DNA of 64,000 bases, from positions 186,001 to 250,000 of the forward strand of contig NZ_AQXB01000003.1 of assembly GCF_000375365.1 (NCBI RefSeq), read 5' to 3'. The DNA comes from Corynebacterium mastitidis DSM 44356. Its GTDB lineage: Bacteria; Actinomycetota; Actinomycetes; Mycobacteriales; Mycobacteriaceae. Of the stretch, positions 49,251 through 58,515 are shown in pieces; position 1 is the first letter of the stretch, and each line of letters opens with the position of its first letter. The notes beneath the pieces were generated by a model. That model was not told the origin of the DNA. It searched no databases and saw only the letters and a list, made by a program, of their open reading frames with translations. Both the position numbers and the translations under genes were made by a program.

Positions 49251-50147
49251 CTAGCCGCGCCGCTCCGTGATGCGCAGCAGCGTGGCCGAGGGGCGGCAGA
49301 ACAGCCGCACGGGCGCGTACTTGGAGGTGCCCAGCCCATTGGAGACGTGCATGGCCATGCCCTCGAACTCGTGCAGCCCGGAGGCGCGCTCCCGGTCGAT
49401 CCCGCAGTTGGTGATGATCGCCCGGCCGCCGGGCAGGCACACCTGCCCGCCGTGGGTGTGCCCGGAGAGGGCGAGCTGGTAGCCGTCGCGGGCAAAGCGG
49501 CGCAGCACGCGGGGCTCGGGGGAGTGCGCGAGCGCCAGGGCGAGGTCGGCCTCGGGGTGGGGCGCGCCGGCGATCTCCTCGTAGGAGTCGAGGTCGTGGT
49601 GGGGGTCGTCCACCCCGGCGGCGGCGATGCGCACGCCGCCCGCCTGGAACTCGTGGCGGGCCTGGTTGGCGTCCAGCCAGCCGTGCTCCAGGAAGGCCGC
49701 GCGCATGCCCCGCCAGGGCAGGTCCACGTAGGAGGGGGTGCGCTTGCCGCCCACGAGGTAGCGCAGCGGGTTCACCGGGCGGGGCGCCCAGTAGTCGTTG
49801 GTGCCGAACACGAAGAGCCCCGGGCGCTGCAGCAGCGGGCCGAGCGCGGCCAGGACGGCGGGCACGGCGCGCTGGTCGGAGAGGTTGTCCCCGGTGTTGA
49901 CCACGAGGTCGGGCCGCAGCGCGTCGAGGGCGCTGACCCAGGCGATCTTGGCCCGCTGCCCCGGGATCATGTGCAGGTCGGAGACGTGGAGCAGCCGGAA
50001 CTCCGGCCTGCCGCGCAGCGTTCCGGGGGGCAGCAGCGGCAGCTCGTGCTGGTGCAGTTGAAAGCGGGTGAGTTCGGTAAAACCCCAGGCCGCGGTGGCC
50101 AGTCCGGCGCCGCCGAGGGCGGTTGCGAGTTTGCTCATCGTGTGCAC
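49251..50147 (-). CDS. Metallophosphoesterase
   Basis: 298 residues with an N-terminal hydrophobic segment that may anchor it to the membrane. Metal-binding motifs of the calcineurin-like family: VSDLHM, NTGDNLSD, FGTNDYWAP (GxND where many members have GNHE) and SGHTHGGQ. Matches the Rv3683-type gene next to ponA in mycobacteria, which supports a role near the cell wall; the substrate is unknown. Confidence 0.88.
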   Translation of the reverse strand: MHTMSKLATALGGAGLATAAWGFTELTRFQLHQHELPLLPPGTLRGRPEFRLLHVSDLHMIPGQRAKIAWVSALDALRPDLVVNTGDNLSDQRAVPAVLAALGPLLQRPGLFVFGTNDYWAPRPVNPLRYLVGGKRTPSYVDLPWRGMRAAFLEHGWLDANQARHEFQAGGVRIAAAGVDDPHHDLDSYEEIAGAPHPEADLALALAHSPEPRVLRRFARDGYQLALSGHTHGGQVCLPGGRAIITNCGIDRERASGLHEFEGMAMHVSNGLGTSKYAPVRLFCRPSATLLRITERRG

Positions 50148-50219
50148 CCGCCTCAGCCTACCCGCCCGCCCCGGCCGGGCGTGACGCGCGCGGGTAGGTC
50201 GCGGGTAGGTTCGGAGGGT

Positions 50220-50690
50220 ATGAGCGATATGAAAAGCACCCTGCGCGGGGACCTCAAGGAAGCCATGAAGGCGAAGGACAAGAACCGAACCGGCACCATC
50301 CGCATGCTGCTGGCCGCCATCCAGGAGGAGGAGACCAAGGGCACCAAGCGCGAGCTGGGCGACGAGGAGGTGCTCAAGGTCATCGCGCGCGAGATCAAGA
50401 AGCGCCGCGAGTCCGCCGAGGTCTACGCCGCCAACGGCCGCCAGGAGCTTGCCGACGCCGAGCTGGCGGAGGTCGAGGTCCTGCGGGGTTACCAGCCCGA
50501 GCAGCTCGACGACGCCGCCCTGGCCGCGCTGGTGGCCGAGGTGATCGCGGAGATGGACCTCGCCCCCACGATGAAGCAGATGGGCCAGGTGATGAAGCAG
50601 GCCACCGCCAGGGCCGCCGGGCGGGCCGACGGCAAGCGGCTCTCCGGGGCGGTTAAGTCTGCCCTAAGCGCTCCCGCAGGCGAGAGGTAA
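50220..50690 (+). CDS. GatB/YqeY domain protein
   Basis: 156 residues, largely helical, with LRGDLKEAMKAKDKNRTGTIRM at the start, IAREIKKRRESAEVY in the middle, and the MKQMGQVMKQA segment of the YqeY family, related to the tail domain of GatB. Function not established; a tRNA-linked role is assumed from GatB. The 3' end overlaps ponA by 38 bases in opposite direction. Confidence 0.9.
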   Translation: MSDMKSTLRGDLKEAMKAKDKNRTGTIRMLLAAIQEEETKGTKRELGDEEVLKVIAREIKKRRESAEVYAANGRQELADAELAEVEVLRGYQPEQLDDAALAALVAEVIAEMDLAPTMKQMGQVMKQATARAAGRADGKRLSGAVKSALSAPAGER

Positions 50691-53073
50691 GCTCCTCGAG
50701 CTCCGAGGTGTCGATGGTCGGCAGGGCGGGCGGCTCGCTCGTCGCGCTGGGGCGCGGCGCCTCGGAGGTGGGGGTGGGTTGCCGGGTGGGGCGGGCGCCG
50801 TCGGAGACGTCCAGGGTGACCAGGCTGCCGGGCCGCAGGCCGTCGGGGCTGTCCACGCGCACGCCCATGACAGTGCCGCGCGGCGTCCCCTCGCCGGGCA
50901 CCTGCTGGGTGTTCACGGTCAGGCCGGCGTCCTCGAGCAGGGCGCGCGCCTCGTCGTCGTCCTTGCCCGTGGCCTCGTCCACGGCGGTCTGCAGGCGGCC
51001 GCGATCGAGGTCCCGGTTGTAGTCCGGGAGGTTGCCGCCCACGGCCTGGGGGACGGCGGTGGCCCACTGGAACCAGGTATCGGCGGGCTCGTTGCCGCCG
51101 AAGAGGCTGCCCTCGCCGCACTGCTGCACGGGGCCGGTGCACAGCGGCAGGTTCTGGGTGCCGTCGTTGTAGATGTACGGGGCGGCGGAGATGTTGGAGT
51201 TAAAGCCCAGGAAGGCGGAGGACATGTGGGACTCCGTGGTGCCCGTCTTGGCGGCCACGGGGGAGCCCCAGCCCACGGCCTGCGCCGCGCGCGAGGCGGT
51301 GCCGGAGACGGCGTCCTCGGAGAGCGCCTGCATGAGGGCGTTGGCGGTCTGGGGATCCAGGACGTCCTCGCACTCGGGGCGCTCCAGGGGCACCTCGTTG
51401 CCGTCCCTATCCGTGATGGAGGCGATGGGGTTGGGCTCGCACCAGCGGCCCCCGGAGGCGATGCTGGCGCCCACGTTGGACAGCTCCAGCGCGTTGACGG
51501 CGGTGGGGCCCAGGGTGAAGGAGCCGAGGTTGTGGTCCTTCATGTAGTCCGCGATGGAGGCCTCGCCGTCGAAGCTGCCCGGCGCCGCGTAGGAGCGCAG
51601 CCCCAGGTCCACGGCGAGGTCCACCACGGGGGCCACGCCCACCTGCTGAATGAGCTGCACGAACGTGGTGTTGGGGGAGTGTGCCAGGGCGTCCTTGAGC
51701 GTCATCTGGGGGGCGTAGGTGCCCGCGTTTTCCACGCAGTAGGTGGACTCCGGGCAGTTGGGCGCGCCGCCCTCGCCCATGCCCACGGCCTCGTAGCGCG
51801 TGGGCACGTCCAGCATGGTTTCCAGCCCCATGCCGTTGTGGATGGCCGCGGCGGCGGTGAACACCTTGAACACGGAGCCCGCGCCGTTGCCCACCATGGA
51901 GGTGGGCTGCGGCATGAGGGTCTCGCCGTTCTCCGGGTCCAGGCCGTAGTTGCGCGAGGTGGTCATGGCGAGGATGTCCCGGGAGTCCGCGCCGGGGCGC
52001 ACCACGTTGAGCACCTCGGCCACGCCGGGGGTGCCGGGGGAGACGTTGGCGGTCACGGTGGCGCGCGCGGCGTCCTGCACCTGCGGGTCGAGCGTGGTGC
52101 GGATGGTGTAGCCGCCCTTGGTGAGCACGTCCCTGGGCAGCCCCTTGGACTCCAGGTAGGTGAGCGCGTAGTCGCACATGAAGCCGCGATCCCCGGCGGT
52201 GATGCACCCGTTGGGCAGGGACTCGGGGTTTTCCTGCACGCCGAGGGGCTGCCGCTTGTACTCCTCGGCGCGGGCGGCGTCCAGGGCGCCGTAGGAGACC
52301 ATCGCGTCGAGCACCGTGTTGCGGCGGTCGGTCACGCCCTCCGGGTTGGTGTAGGGGTCCAGGACGGAGGAGGACTGCACGATCCCGGCGAGCATCGCGG
52401 ACTGCGGCACCGTGAGGTGCGCGGCGGGCACGCCGAAGTACGTGCGCGCGGCGGCCTCCACGCCAAAGCTGTTATTGCCAAAGGGCACGAGGTTGAGGTA
52501 GCGGGTGAGCACCTCGTCCTTGCTGAGGAGCTTGTCGAGGTCCGAGGCCATCCGCATCTCGCGCAGCTTGCGGGGCACGGAGGTCTCGATGGCGGCGCTG
52601 CGCTCGGCGTCGTCCTTGGCGTCCACGAAGAGCAGGTAGTTCTTGACGTACTGCTGGTTTAGGGTGGACGCGCCCTGGGCCACGCCGCCGGAGGTGAAGT
52701 TGGTGACCAGCGCGCGCATGGTGCCCTGCATGTCCACCCCCTCGTGCTCGTAGAAGCGGCGGTCCTCGATGGCCACGATGGCGTCCTTCATGGGCTGCGC
52801 GATCTGCTCCGAGGCCACCTCGTAGCGGCGCTGATCGTAGATCCAAGCTATGGGCTCGCCGGTGACGTCCGTGATGGTGGTGACGCCGGGGGCGTGGCCG
52901 TCGGTGAGGTCCGCGAGGTTGGACTCCATCGTCGTGTTGGTGCGCTGCACCGCTACCCCCGCGATGCCGGCGGCGGGGGAGAGGGCTATGGCGGAGACCA
53001 CCCCGATGCTTGCGGTGGCACCGACGATGGTGGTCAGCGATTTGGCGATAGACACGTGCTCAACCCTACGCAT
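50653..53073 (-). CDS. ponA: Class A penicillin-binding protein (bifunctional)
   Basis: Polymerises and cross-links peptidoglycan outside the membrane. After an N-terminal membrane segment the GT51 domain shows AIEDRRFYEHEGVD and GASTLNQQYVKN. The transpeptidase has the active Ser in GSVFKVFT (normally STFK), SPN and AKTGTTE. A PASTA-like repeat and a Pro/Thr/Ser-rich tail close the 806 residues. ATG 53073 or GTG 53055 may be the start. Ends inside the yqeY-like gene on the other strand. Matches pbp1a of C. glutamicum (cg0336) by context. Confidence 0.95.
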   Translation of the reverse strand: MRRVEHVSIAKSLTTIVGATASIGVVSAIALSPAAGIAGVAVQRTNTTMESNLADLTDGHAPGVTTITDVTGEPIAWIYDQRRYEVASEQIAQPMKDAIVAIEDRRFYEHEGVDMQGTMRALVTNFTSGGVAQGASTLNQQYVKNYLLFVDAKDDAERSAAIETSVPRKLREMRMASDLDKLLSKDEVLTRYLNLVPFGNNSFGVEAAARTYFGVPAAHLTVPQSAMLAGIVQSSSVLDPYTNPEGVTDRRNTVLDAMVSYGALDAARAEEYKRQPLGVQENPESLPNGCITAGDRGFMCDYALTYLESKGLPRDVLTKGGYTIRTTLDPQVQDAARATVTANVSPGTPGVAEVLNVVRPGADSRDILAMTTSRNYGLDPENGETLMPQPTSMVGNGAGSVFKVFTAAAAIHNGMGLETMLDVPTRYEAVGMGEGGAPNCPESTYCVENAGTYAPQMTLKDALAHSPNTTFVQLIQQVGVAPVVDLAVDLGLRSYAAPGSFDGEASIADYMKDHNLGSFTLGPTAVNALELSNVGASIASGGRWCEPNPIASITDRDGNEVPLERPECEDVLDPQTANALMQALSEDAVSGTASRAAQAVGWGSPVAAKTGTTESHMSSAFLGFNSNISAAPYIYNDGTQNLPLCTGPVQQCGEGSLFGGNEPADTWFQWATAVPQAVGGNLPDYNRDLDRGRLQTAVDEATGKDDDEARALLEDAGLTVNTQQVPGEGTPRGTVMGVRVDSPDGLRPGSLVTLDVSDGARPTRQPTPTSEAPRPSATSEPPALPTIDTSELEELTSRLRERLGQT

Positions 53074-53190
53074 TTTGTCCCCAAACGGGAACCCTCCCCG
53101 CCCCCGTTAATGTGATCCATTCGACATATGGTATGTCCTGTGAATACACTTACGGGCGAAGAAGTGCAGGAGTACCAAAGGAGAAAAGCG

Positions 53191-53514
53191 GTGACTGCCT
53201 CCCTTGTTCACGAGCCCGGCGGCCCCCTCCCCGCCACCGCGCACGAGCGCGACCAATGGATCGCGCTCGCCCAGTGCCGCGACGTCGATCCCGACGCCCT
53301 CTTTGTCACGGGGGCCGAGCAGCGCAGGGCCACGCGCATCTGCCACGGCTGCCCCGTGCTCTCCCACTGCCGCGCCGAGGCCCTAGATAATAAGGTGGAG
53401 TTCGGGATATGGGGCGGCCTGACCGAGCGGCAGCGCCGGACCCTCCTGCGCAATCACCCGGAGATCACGAGCTGGGCGGAGCACTTCGCGGCGGGCGGGG
53501 ACCTTCCCGGATAG
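53191..53514 (+). CDS. whcA: WhiB-type iron-sulphur regulator WhcA
   Basis: 107-residue redox-sensing regulator. Four cysteines, CRDVDPDALF and ICHGCPVLSHC, hold the [4Fe-4S] cluster, and FGIWGGLTERQRR is the DNA/sigma-binding turn. The ending ITSWAEHFAAGGD is very close to WhcA of C. glutamicum, which dampens oxidative-stress genes. GTG 53191 has AAAGGAG at ideal distance; an in-frame start at 53128 is less likely. Divergent from ponA. Confidence 0.93.
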   Translation: MTASLVHEPGGPLPATAHERDQWIALAQCRDVDPDALFVTGAEQRRATRICHGCPVLSHCRAEALDNKVEFGIWGGLTERQRRTLLRNHPEITSWAEHFAAGGDLPG

Positions 53515-53539
53515 CCGCGCCCCGGCTACAGTGAGGGGC

Positions 53540-53695
53540 ATGACAACTTGGGAATACGCCACCGTGCCACTGCTCACCCACGCCACCAAGCAGATCCTGG
53601 ATACCTGGGGGGAGGACGGCTGGGAGCTCGTGTCCGTGGTGCCCGGCCCCAACCCGGAGAACGTGGTGGCCTACATGAAGCGCGAGGTGAGCTAG
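53540..53695 (+). CDS. DUF4177 small protein
   Basis: 51 residues, MTTWEYATVPLLTHATKQIL then GWELVSVVPGPN, a compact beta-alpha protein found in the same place in mycobacteria (Rv3678A-like). ATG 53540 with GTGAGGGG before it. The stop directly precedes the ridA start, so both are co-translated. Function unknown. Confidence 0.85.
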   Translation: MTTWEYATVPLLTHATKQILDTWGEDGWELVSVVPGPNPENVVAYMKREVS

Positions 53696-54154
53696 ATGAT
53701 CTCCGAGCGCCTGGCCGAGCTGGGCATCGCCCTCCCCGCCGTGGCCGCGCCCGTGGCCTCCTACGTGCCTGCCGTGCGCGTGGGTAACCAGGTGTGGACC
53801 TCCGGGCAGCTTCCCTTCGTGGAGGGCACCCTGCCCGCCACCGGGCAGGTGGGCAAGGAGGTGAGCCCGGAGGAGGCGGCCGGCTACGCGCGCACCGCGG
53901 CGCTCAACGCCCTGGCGGCCATCGACGCCCTCGTGGGCATCGATAACGTGGCCCGCGTGGTCAAGGTGGTGGGGTTTGTGTCCTCCGCCCCGGACTTCCA
54001 CGGCCAGCCCCAGGTCATCAACGGTGCCTCCGAAGCGATCGGGGAGATCTTCGGCGAGGCCGGAGTGCACGCGCGCTCCGCCGTGGGCGTGGCGGAGCTG
54101 CCCCTGGACGCGCCCGTGGAGGTCGAGGTGATCGCGGAGCTGACCGCGCCGTAG
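53696..54154 (+). CDS. RidA/YjgF family protein
   Basis: 152 residues of the RidA fold, with NQVWTSGQLPF, AALNALAAIDALVG and a late ARSAVGVAELPLDAPVEVE strand. Typical members hydrolyse reactive enamine/imine intermediates from PLP enzymes; the substrate-binding Arg of RidA near position 105 is not obvious here, so it may belong to another Rid subgroup. Starts immediately after the DUF4177 gene. Confidence 0.85.
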   Translation: MISERLAELGIALPAVAAPVASYVPAVRVGNQVWTSGQLPFVEGTLPATGQVGKEVSPEEAAGYARTAALNALAAIDALVGIDNVARVVKVVGFVSSAPDFHGQPQVINGASEAIGEIFGEAGVHARSAVGVAELPLDAPVEVEVIAELTAP

Positions 54155-54201
54155 GCGCGCGGGGATGGGCAGACACGCGGGCGGGCGCTAAGCTGAAAGG
54201 C

Positions 54202-55014
54202 ATGCAGCATCCTGCCTACAGTCAGCTTCGGCCCGTCACCACATCGGCCTCTGTTGTTCTGTGCCCCAACCCCAGCTACGCGGCGTTGGAGGGCACCAAT
54301 ACCTGGGTCATCAAGGGCCCCGAGGATGAGCGCTCCCTCATCATCGATCCCGGCCCCGAGGATGAGGGCCACCTGAACGTTGTGCACTCCAAGGCGGGGG
54401 AGGTGGGGCTGATCGCCCTGACCCACCGGCACCACGATCACGCCGACGGCGCCCAGCGCTTCCGCCAGCTCACGGGTGCTCCCATCCGGGCCATGGACCC
54501 CGCCCACTGCCACGGCGCCGAGGCGCTGCGCGACGGCGAGGTGCTCGCTATTGAGGGGGTCACCCCCCACGTCGAGGTGGTGCACACCCCCGGCCACACG
54601 GGGGACTCCGCCTGCTTTTTCGTGTGGCCCGGCGTCCCCGGGGAGTCCACGCTGGAGGGCATCATCACCGGCGATACCATCGCGGGCCGCCACACCACCA
54701 TGATCTCCGAGACGGACGGCAACCTGCGCGATTACCTCTCCTCCCTGGAGCTTCTGGAGCGGCGGGGCAAGGGCGTGCCGCTGCTGCCGGGGCACGGCCC
54801 CGACGGGGAGGACACCTCCGCCTTCGCCCGCAAGTACATCGACCGCCGCCAGTACCGCCTGAACCAGATCCGCGAGATCTGGCGGGAGCGCGGCAAGGAC
54901 ATCGAGCTGCGCACCCTCATCGACCTCATGTACGACGACGTCGATCCCGTGCTGCGCGGCGCCGCCGAGCAGTCCACGCGCGTGGCGCTGCGGTACCTGG
55001 AGGAGAACGCCTAA
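54202..55014 (+). CDS. MBL-fold metallo-hydrolase
   Basis: 270 residues with the dinuclear metal motif THRHHDHADG, later HTPGHTGDS, GDTI and a C-terminal LLPGHGPDG. Resembles the Rv3677c/LACTB2-like group, some of which are RNases. The start ATG 54202 lies downstream of TGAAAGG. Ends 18 bases before a terminator. Its position next to glxR is conserved in the order Mycobacteriales. Confidence 0.9.
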   Translation: MQHPAYSQLRPVTTSASVVLCPNPSYAALEGTNTWVIKGPEDERSLIIDPGPEDEGHLNVVHSKAGEVGLIALTHRHHDHADGAQRFRQLTGAPIRAMDPAHCHGAEALRDGEVLAIEGVTPHVEVVHTPGHTGDSACFFVWPGVPGESTLEGIITGDTIAGRHTTMISETDGNLRDYLSSLELLERRGKGVPLLPGHGPDGEDTSAFARKYIDRRQYRLNQIREIWRERGKDIELRTLIDLMYDDVDPVLRGAAEQSTRVALRYLEENA

Positions 55015-55032
55015 CTGTCGGCGCGCTGCACG

Positions 55033-55055
55033 GAGGCCCCTCGGGGCCTCTTTTT
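55033..55055 (+). terminator. Intrinsic terminator after MBL-fold gene
   Basis: GAGGCCCC-TCGGGGCCTC followed by TTTTTC. Confidence 0.9.
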
Positions 55056-55098
55056 CTTTGCCCGTTCTGTGCCCGCCGTTCCCGGCGCCGCGCGCTGA

Positions 55099-55423
55099 GG
55101 GGTGCCGGTGGCTGGCATGTGGGGCCTGCGGGCCTTCAGGCGGCACCCCTTCGGTCCGTTTCTCCTGCGGCCGACGCTGCCTGCGTATCGACGCCGCCCC
55201 GGGCGGGCCCGCCGCGCTAAGGGGTGCCACTGCGGGGGTGGGGAAGCTCGTGGGGCGCGAGGTGGCACCCCTTGGCGCCGCGCCCCGGGTCGGGGCCGGG
55301 TCGGTTTCCGGCGCGCCTCGTGTTCAACTCGAACGCCTTCTCCTCGTGCCGTTCGTCCCTCGCGCGGCCTTAGGGGTGCCACTGGGGCCCGGGGCGGGCG
55401 TCGAGACCCGCCGATGGCACCCC
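55099..55423. repeat. Three 51-bp GGGGTGCC...GGCACCCC elements
   Basis: Copies at 55099-55149, 55221-55271 and 55373-55423 lie between the convergent MBL-fold gene and glxR. The gaps (71 and 101 bases) hold GC-rich sequence without a gene. A short hairpin with CCTCCCCTGGGCGCGCGGGG near 55496-55525 may end the glxR transcript from the other side. Confidence 0.86.
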
Positions 55424-55549
55424 TTGGCGCGCCGCCGGAGCGCGCCGTGGCCGAGGTCGCGGCGCGGAGAGACGGCAAAACCCGACGCGAAAAAGCCTCC
55501 CCTGGGCGCGCGGGGCGCCGGGGAGGCTCAAGGAGAAACGGGAGTGGGT

Positions 55550-56233
55550 TTAGCGAGCGCGGCGGGCCAGGTGCTCGGTGTCCACGATGAGCACGGACTT
55601 GCCCTCCAGTCGAATCCAGCCGCGGTGAGCGAAGGTGGCCAGGGCCTTGTTCACGGTCTCGCGGGAGGCGCCCACGAGCTGGGCGATCTCCTCCTGGGTG
55701 AGGTCATGGTTGACGCGCAGCGCGCCGCCCTCCTGGGTGCCAAAGCGGTTGGCGAGCTGGAGGAGGGTCTTGGCCACGCGGCCGGGCACGTCGGTGAAGA
55801 TGAGGTCGGCCAGCGAGGCGTTGGTGCGGCGCAGGCGGCGCGCGAGGACGCGGAGGAGCTGCTGAGCGATCTCGGGGTGCTCGTCCACCCACTGGCGCAG
55901 CATGGCGGCGTCCATGGTGGCGGTGTGGACCTCGGTGACGCACACGGCGGAGGAGGTGCGGGGACCGGGGTCGAAGATGGACAGCTCGCCGAACATGTCG
56001 GAGGGGCCCATGATGGTGAGGAGGTTCTCGCGGCCGTCCGGGGAGTGCCGGGAGAGCTTCACCTTGCCGGAGGTGATGATGTAGAGGCGGTCGCCGGGCT
56101 CGCCCTCGTTGAAGATGGTGGAGCCTCGGGTGAAGCGGGCCGTCTCCATCTCCTGGATGAGGTTGTTGACGGCCGTGGGGTCTACCCCCTGAAAGATTCC
56201 GGCTCGGGAAAGAATGTCTTGTACAACTTCCAC
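55550..56233 (-). CDS. glxR: CRP/FNR-family global regulator GlxR
   Basis: cAMP-responsive regulator of carbon metabolism and respiration in corynebacteria. The 227-residue product has the cyclic-nucleotide pocket ([16 protein letters not shown]) and a C-terminal winged helix with [21 protein letters not shown]. It agrees almost residue for residue with C. glutamicum GlxR over the C-terminal part. Start GTG 56233 with GGAGAAACT upstream; the longer frame to 56284 would add a non-conserved tail. Monocistronic. Confidence 0.96.
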   Translation of the reverse strand: MEVVQDILSRAGIFQGVDPTAVNNLIQEMETARFTRGSTIFNEGEPGDRLYIITSGKVKLSRHSPDGRENLLTIMGPSDMFGELSIFDPGPRTSSAVCVTEVHTATMDAAMLRQWVDEHPEIAQQLLRVLARRLRRTNASLADLIFTDVPGRVAKTLLQLANRFGTQEGGALRVNHDLTQEEIAQLVGASRETVNKALATFAHRGWIRLEGKSVLIVDTEHLARRAR

Positions 56234-56611
56234 AGTTTCTCCATTCAAGGTGCGGACGCAGAACTCCGGACCTTGTTCCTCCACGCCCAGGACGGTGGCC
56301 CTGGGCGGCTAGCAGGCGGAGTACGCCCGCCTGGTGTACTCGCGCTGATAGTGTTTATCCCGGATTGGATCTGCGCATTAACGTGAAATTGTGAACCAGC
56401 ACCCACTGTACAAGGGACTTGGCGTTCCTCGCACGGCGTGCGCGACTCGACGGGCTCCCGATGGTGCCGGGCTGTGACCCGCTAACTGGAGTCTATAGGA
56501 GTTCGTAAATGGTCTATAACTAACCGGGGGTGGTGGCTTGGAACCGGCAGGGCAGTGTGGGTGAGCGAGCGCAAATACGTTTAGGGGGAGGAAAATGGCA
56601 CACTGGAAAGC
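56234..56611. promoter_or_regulatory. Divergent promoter region glxR / nth
   Basis: 378 gene-free bases. It holds a hairpin-prone segment (GGCGGAGTACGCCCGCC near 56310-56330) and the sequence GTCTATA repeated at about 56490 and 56511. I find no perfect GlxR site TGTGA-N6-TCACA. An ATG at 56595 has a strong ribosome site but opens a frame that overlaps nth out of phase. Confidence 0.4.
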
Positions 56612-57265
56612 ATGTCCGATCTCGCCCTCGTGCGCCGCGCGCGCCGCATTAATCGGGAGCTGGCGCGGGCCTATCCCGACGCCCGCTGCGAGCTGGTGTA
56701 CTCCAACCCCCTGGAACTCACGGTGGCCACGGTGCTCTCGGCGCAGTGCACGGACGAGCGGGTCAACAAGGTCACCCCGGCGCTGTTTCGCCGCTGGCGC
56801 AGCGCGGAGGATTACGCCCGGGCGGACGAGTCGGAGGTCGCGGAGTACATTCGCACCACCGGCCTCTACCGCTCCAAGGCGCGCAACCTGGTGGGCATGG
56901 GGCAGGCCCTGGTGGCGCGCTTCGGCGGGGAGGTGCCCCGGGGCATGGACGACCTGGTGAGCCTGCCGGGCGTGGGCAGAAAGACCGCGCTGGTGGTGCG
57001 GGGCAACGCCTTCGGCGTGCCGGGCATCGCGGTGGACACGCACGTGGGGCGGCTGGCGCGCCGCCTGGGCCTCAGTGAGCACAAGGACCCGGTAAAGGTG
57101 GAGCGCGACCTCGCCGCCCTGATCGAGCGCCCGGAGTGGACGATGTTCTCCCACCGCATGATCTTCCACGGCCGCCAGGTGTGCAAGGCGCGCACGCCGC
57201 TGTGCGCGCAGTGCCCGGTGGCCCGTCTGTGCCCGTCTGTGCCCGTCGAGGGGGGCCGTAGATGA
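56612..57265 (+). CDS. nth: Endonuclease III
   Basis: Base-excision-repair glycosylase/lyase for oxidised pyrimidines. Helix-hairpin-helix [12 protein letters not shown] with the catalytic Lys, then [13 protein letters not shown] with the catalytic Asp, and the [4Fe-4S] cysteines [17 protein letters not shown]. 217 residues. The start at ATG 56612 is placed by homology (family starts near [12 protein letters not shown]); its ribosome site is weak. Overlaps the next gene by four bases. Confidence 0.95.
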   Translation: MSDLALVRRARRINRELARAYPDARCELVYSNPLELTVATVLSAQCTDERVNKVTPALFRRWRSAEDYARADESEVAEYIRTTGLYRSKARNLVGMGQALVARFGGEVPRGMDDLVSLPGVGRKTALVVRGNAFGVPGIAVDTHVGRLARRLGLSEHKDPVKVERDLAALIERPEWTMFSHRMIFHGRQVCKARTPLCAQCPVARLCPSVPVEGGRR

Positions 57266-57837
57266 ACAAGCACACGATGGGCTACCTCCTGGCCGTGGTG
57301 GCCGTGGCGGCCCTGCTGATCGCGGTGGTGCCGGGAATGCTGGGCGGGGAGAACCCCGGCGGTGAGCGCCCGGAGGAGCAAGCGCGGCAGGAACCGGTGC
57401 CGGAGCGCCCCGGCTGCGCCGCCCTGGGGGTGGCCGGGGTGGAGCTGGACTGCCTGGGCGCCGAGGCGGCGGCCGACGCCCCCCGGGAGCTCAGCGACGG
57501 CGCCGTGACGGTGGTCAACGTGTGGGCGTGGTGGTGCGCCCCCTGCCGCGAGGAGCTGCCGCTGATGCAGCGCCTCGCCGCCGAGCACCCGGAGTATCGG
57601 GTGGTGGGCGTCCATGCGGACCCGCAGGCCGCGCGCGGGGCCGCCCTGCTAGAGGACCTGGGGCTGGACCTGCCCAGCTTCCAGGATTCGGATAACGCGT
57701 TTGCCGCCGCCCTGAGCCTGCCCGGCGTGGTGCCGGTGACCCTCGTGGTGGTGGACGGGGAGGTGCGGTCGGTGCTGCCCAAGCCCTACGCGGACATGGA
57801 GGAGCTGGAGCGCGACGTCCGGGAGGCCGCCGCATGA
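57262..57837 (+). CDS. Thioredoxin-like thiol:disulphide protein (TlpA/ResA type)
   Basis: 191 residues with an uncleaved-looking N-terminal membrane anchor ([20 protein letters not shown]), placing the domain outside the cytoplasm. The active site is WCAPC in [17 protein letters not shown]. An extra Cys pair (PGCAALGV... and LDCLG) lies before the fold. Likely helps cytochrome c maturation or envelope disulphide reduction. Coupled by overlap to nth and to the nudix gene, as in Rv3673c-Rv3674c. Confidence 0.9.
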   Translation: MNKHTMGYLLAVVAVAALLIAVVPGMLGGENPGGERPEEQARQEPVPERPGCAALGVAGVELDCLGAEAAADAPRELSDGAVTVVNVWAWWCAPCREELPLMQRLAAEHPEYRVVGVHADPQAARGAALLEDLGLDLPSFQDSDNAFAAALSLPGVVPVTLVVVDGEVRSVLPKPYADMEELERDVREAAA

Positions 57838-58499
57838 TCCCTCCCTGGCTGGTTCCACTGACCCGCCGGGCCCGGGAGGGCGCGGTGCCCACCCCGGGCC
57901 GCGCGGTGCGTGGCGCGCGGGGGCGTCGGGAGGCCGCCGTGCTCATGGCGCTCTCGGGAGACCCTGGGGCCGAGGCCCCGCCGCCCGACGCCGCCGTGCT
58001 GCTCACCCACCGTGCCCCCACCATGCGCTCCCACGCTGGCCAGGTGGCCTTCCCCGGCGGGCACATCGACCCGGGCGACGCCGGGCCCGTGGCGGCCGCC
58101 CTGCGCGAGGCATGGGAGGAGACCGGACTGGACAGCGCGGCGGTCACGCCCCTGGCCACGCTGCCGCCCACCAGCGTGCGCGTCAGCGGCTCGGCGGTGC
58201 ATCCGGTCCTGGCCTATCGGGATTATTCTGGGGAGGCTTATCCCGCGAGCCCGGAGGAGACGGACGACGTGTTCGACGCCCCCCTGGCGGAGCTGATCGA
58301 CCCCGCGCGGCGCCTCACCGTGGGGTGGCGGGGATGGTCGGGTCCGGCCTTCCGCAGCCACGGCTACCTGGTGTGGGGCTTTACCGGCGCGCTGTTGGCG
58401 GGCCTCATCGAGGCCGCCGGGTGGGAGCGCCCCTGGGCGCGGGACCGCGTGGTGGACCTGAGGGAGGCCCTGGCCGCGTCGCGGAATAACGAGAGATGA
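57834..58499 (+). CDS. Nudix hydrolase, CoA pyrophosphatase-like
   Basis: 221 residues with the Nudix box GGHIDPGDAGPVAAALREAW followed by EETGL, complete apart from Asp in place of the first Glu. The preceding SHAGQVAFPGGH motif is that of the NudL/CoAse subgroup, which cleaves coenzyme A. Overlaps the thioredoxin-like gene. It is followed 17 bases later by marP. Confidence 0.9.
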   Translation: MIPPWLVPLTRRAREGAVPTPGRAVRGARGRREAAVLMALSGDPGAEAPPPDAAVLLTHRAPTMRSHAGQVAFPGGHIDPGDAGPVAAALREAWEETGLDSAAVTPLATLPPTSVRVSGSAVHPVLAYRDYSGEAYPASPEETDDVFDAPLAELIDPARRLTVGWRGWSGPAFRSHGYLVWGFTGALLAGLIEAAGWERPWARDRVVDLREALAASRNNER

Positions 58500-58515
58500 A
58501 AGGTTCGTTTTTCAA

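Noticed and set aside
56595-56960. 121-residue frame with a strong ribosome site overlapping nth
   Set aside because: Out of phase with the clearly conserved nth; composition is that of a shadow frame. The ribosome site may serve nth indirectly, but I cannot show that.
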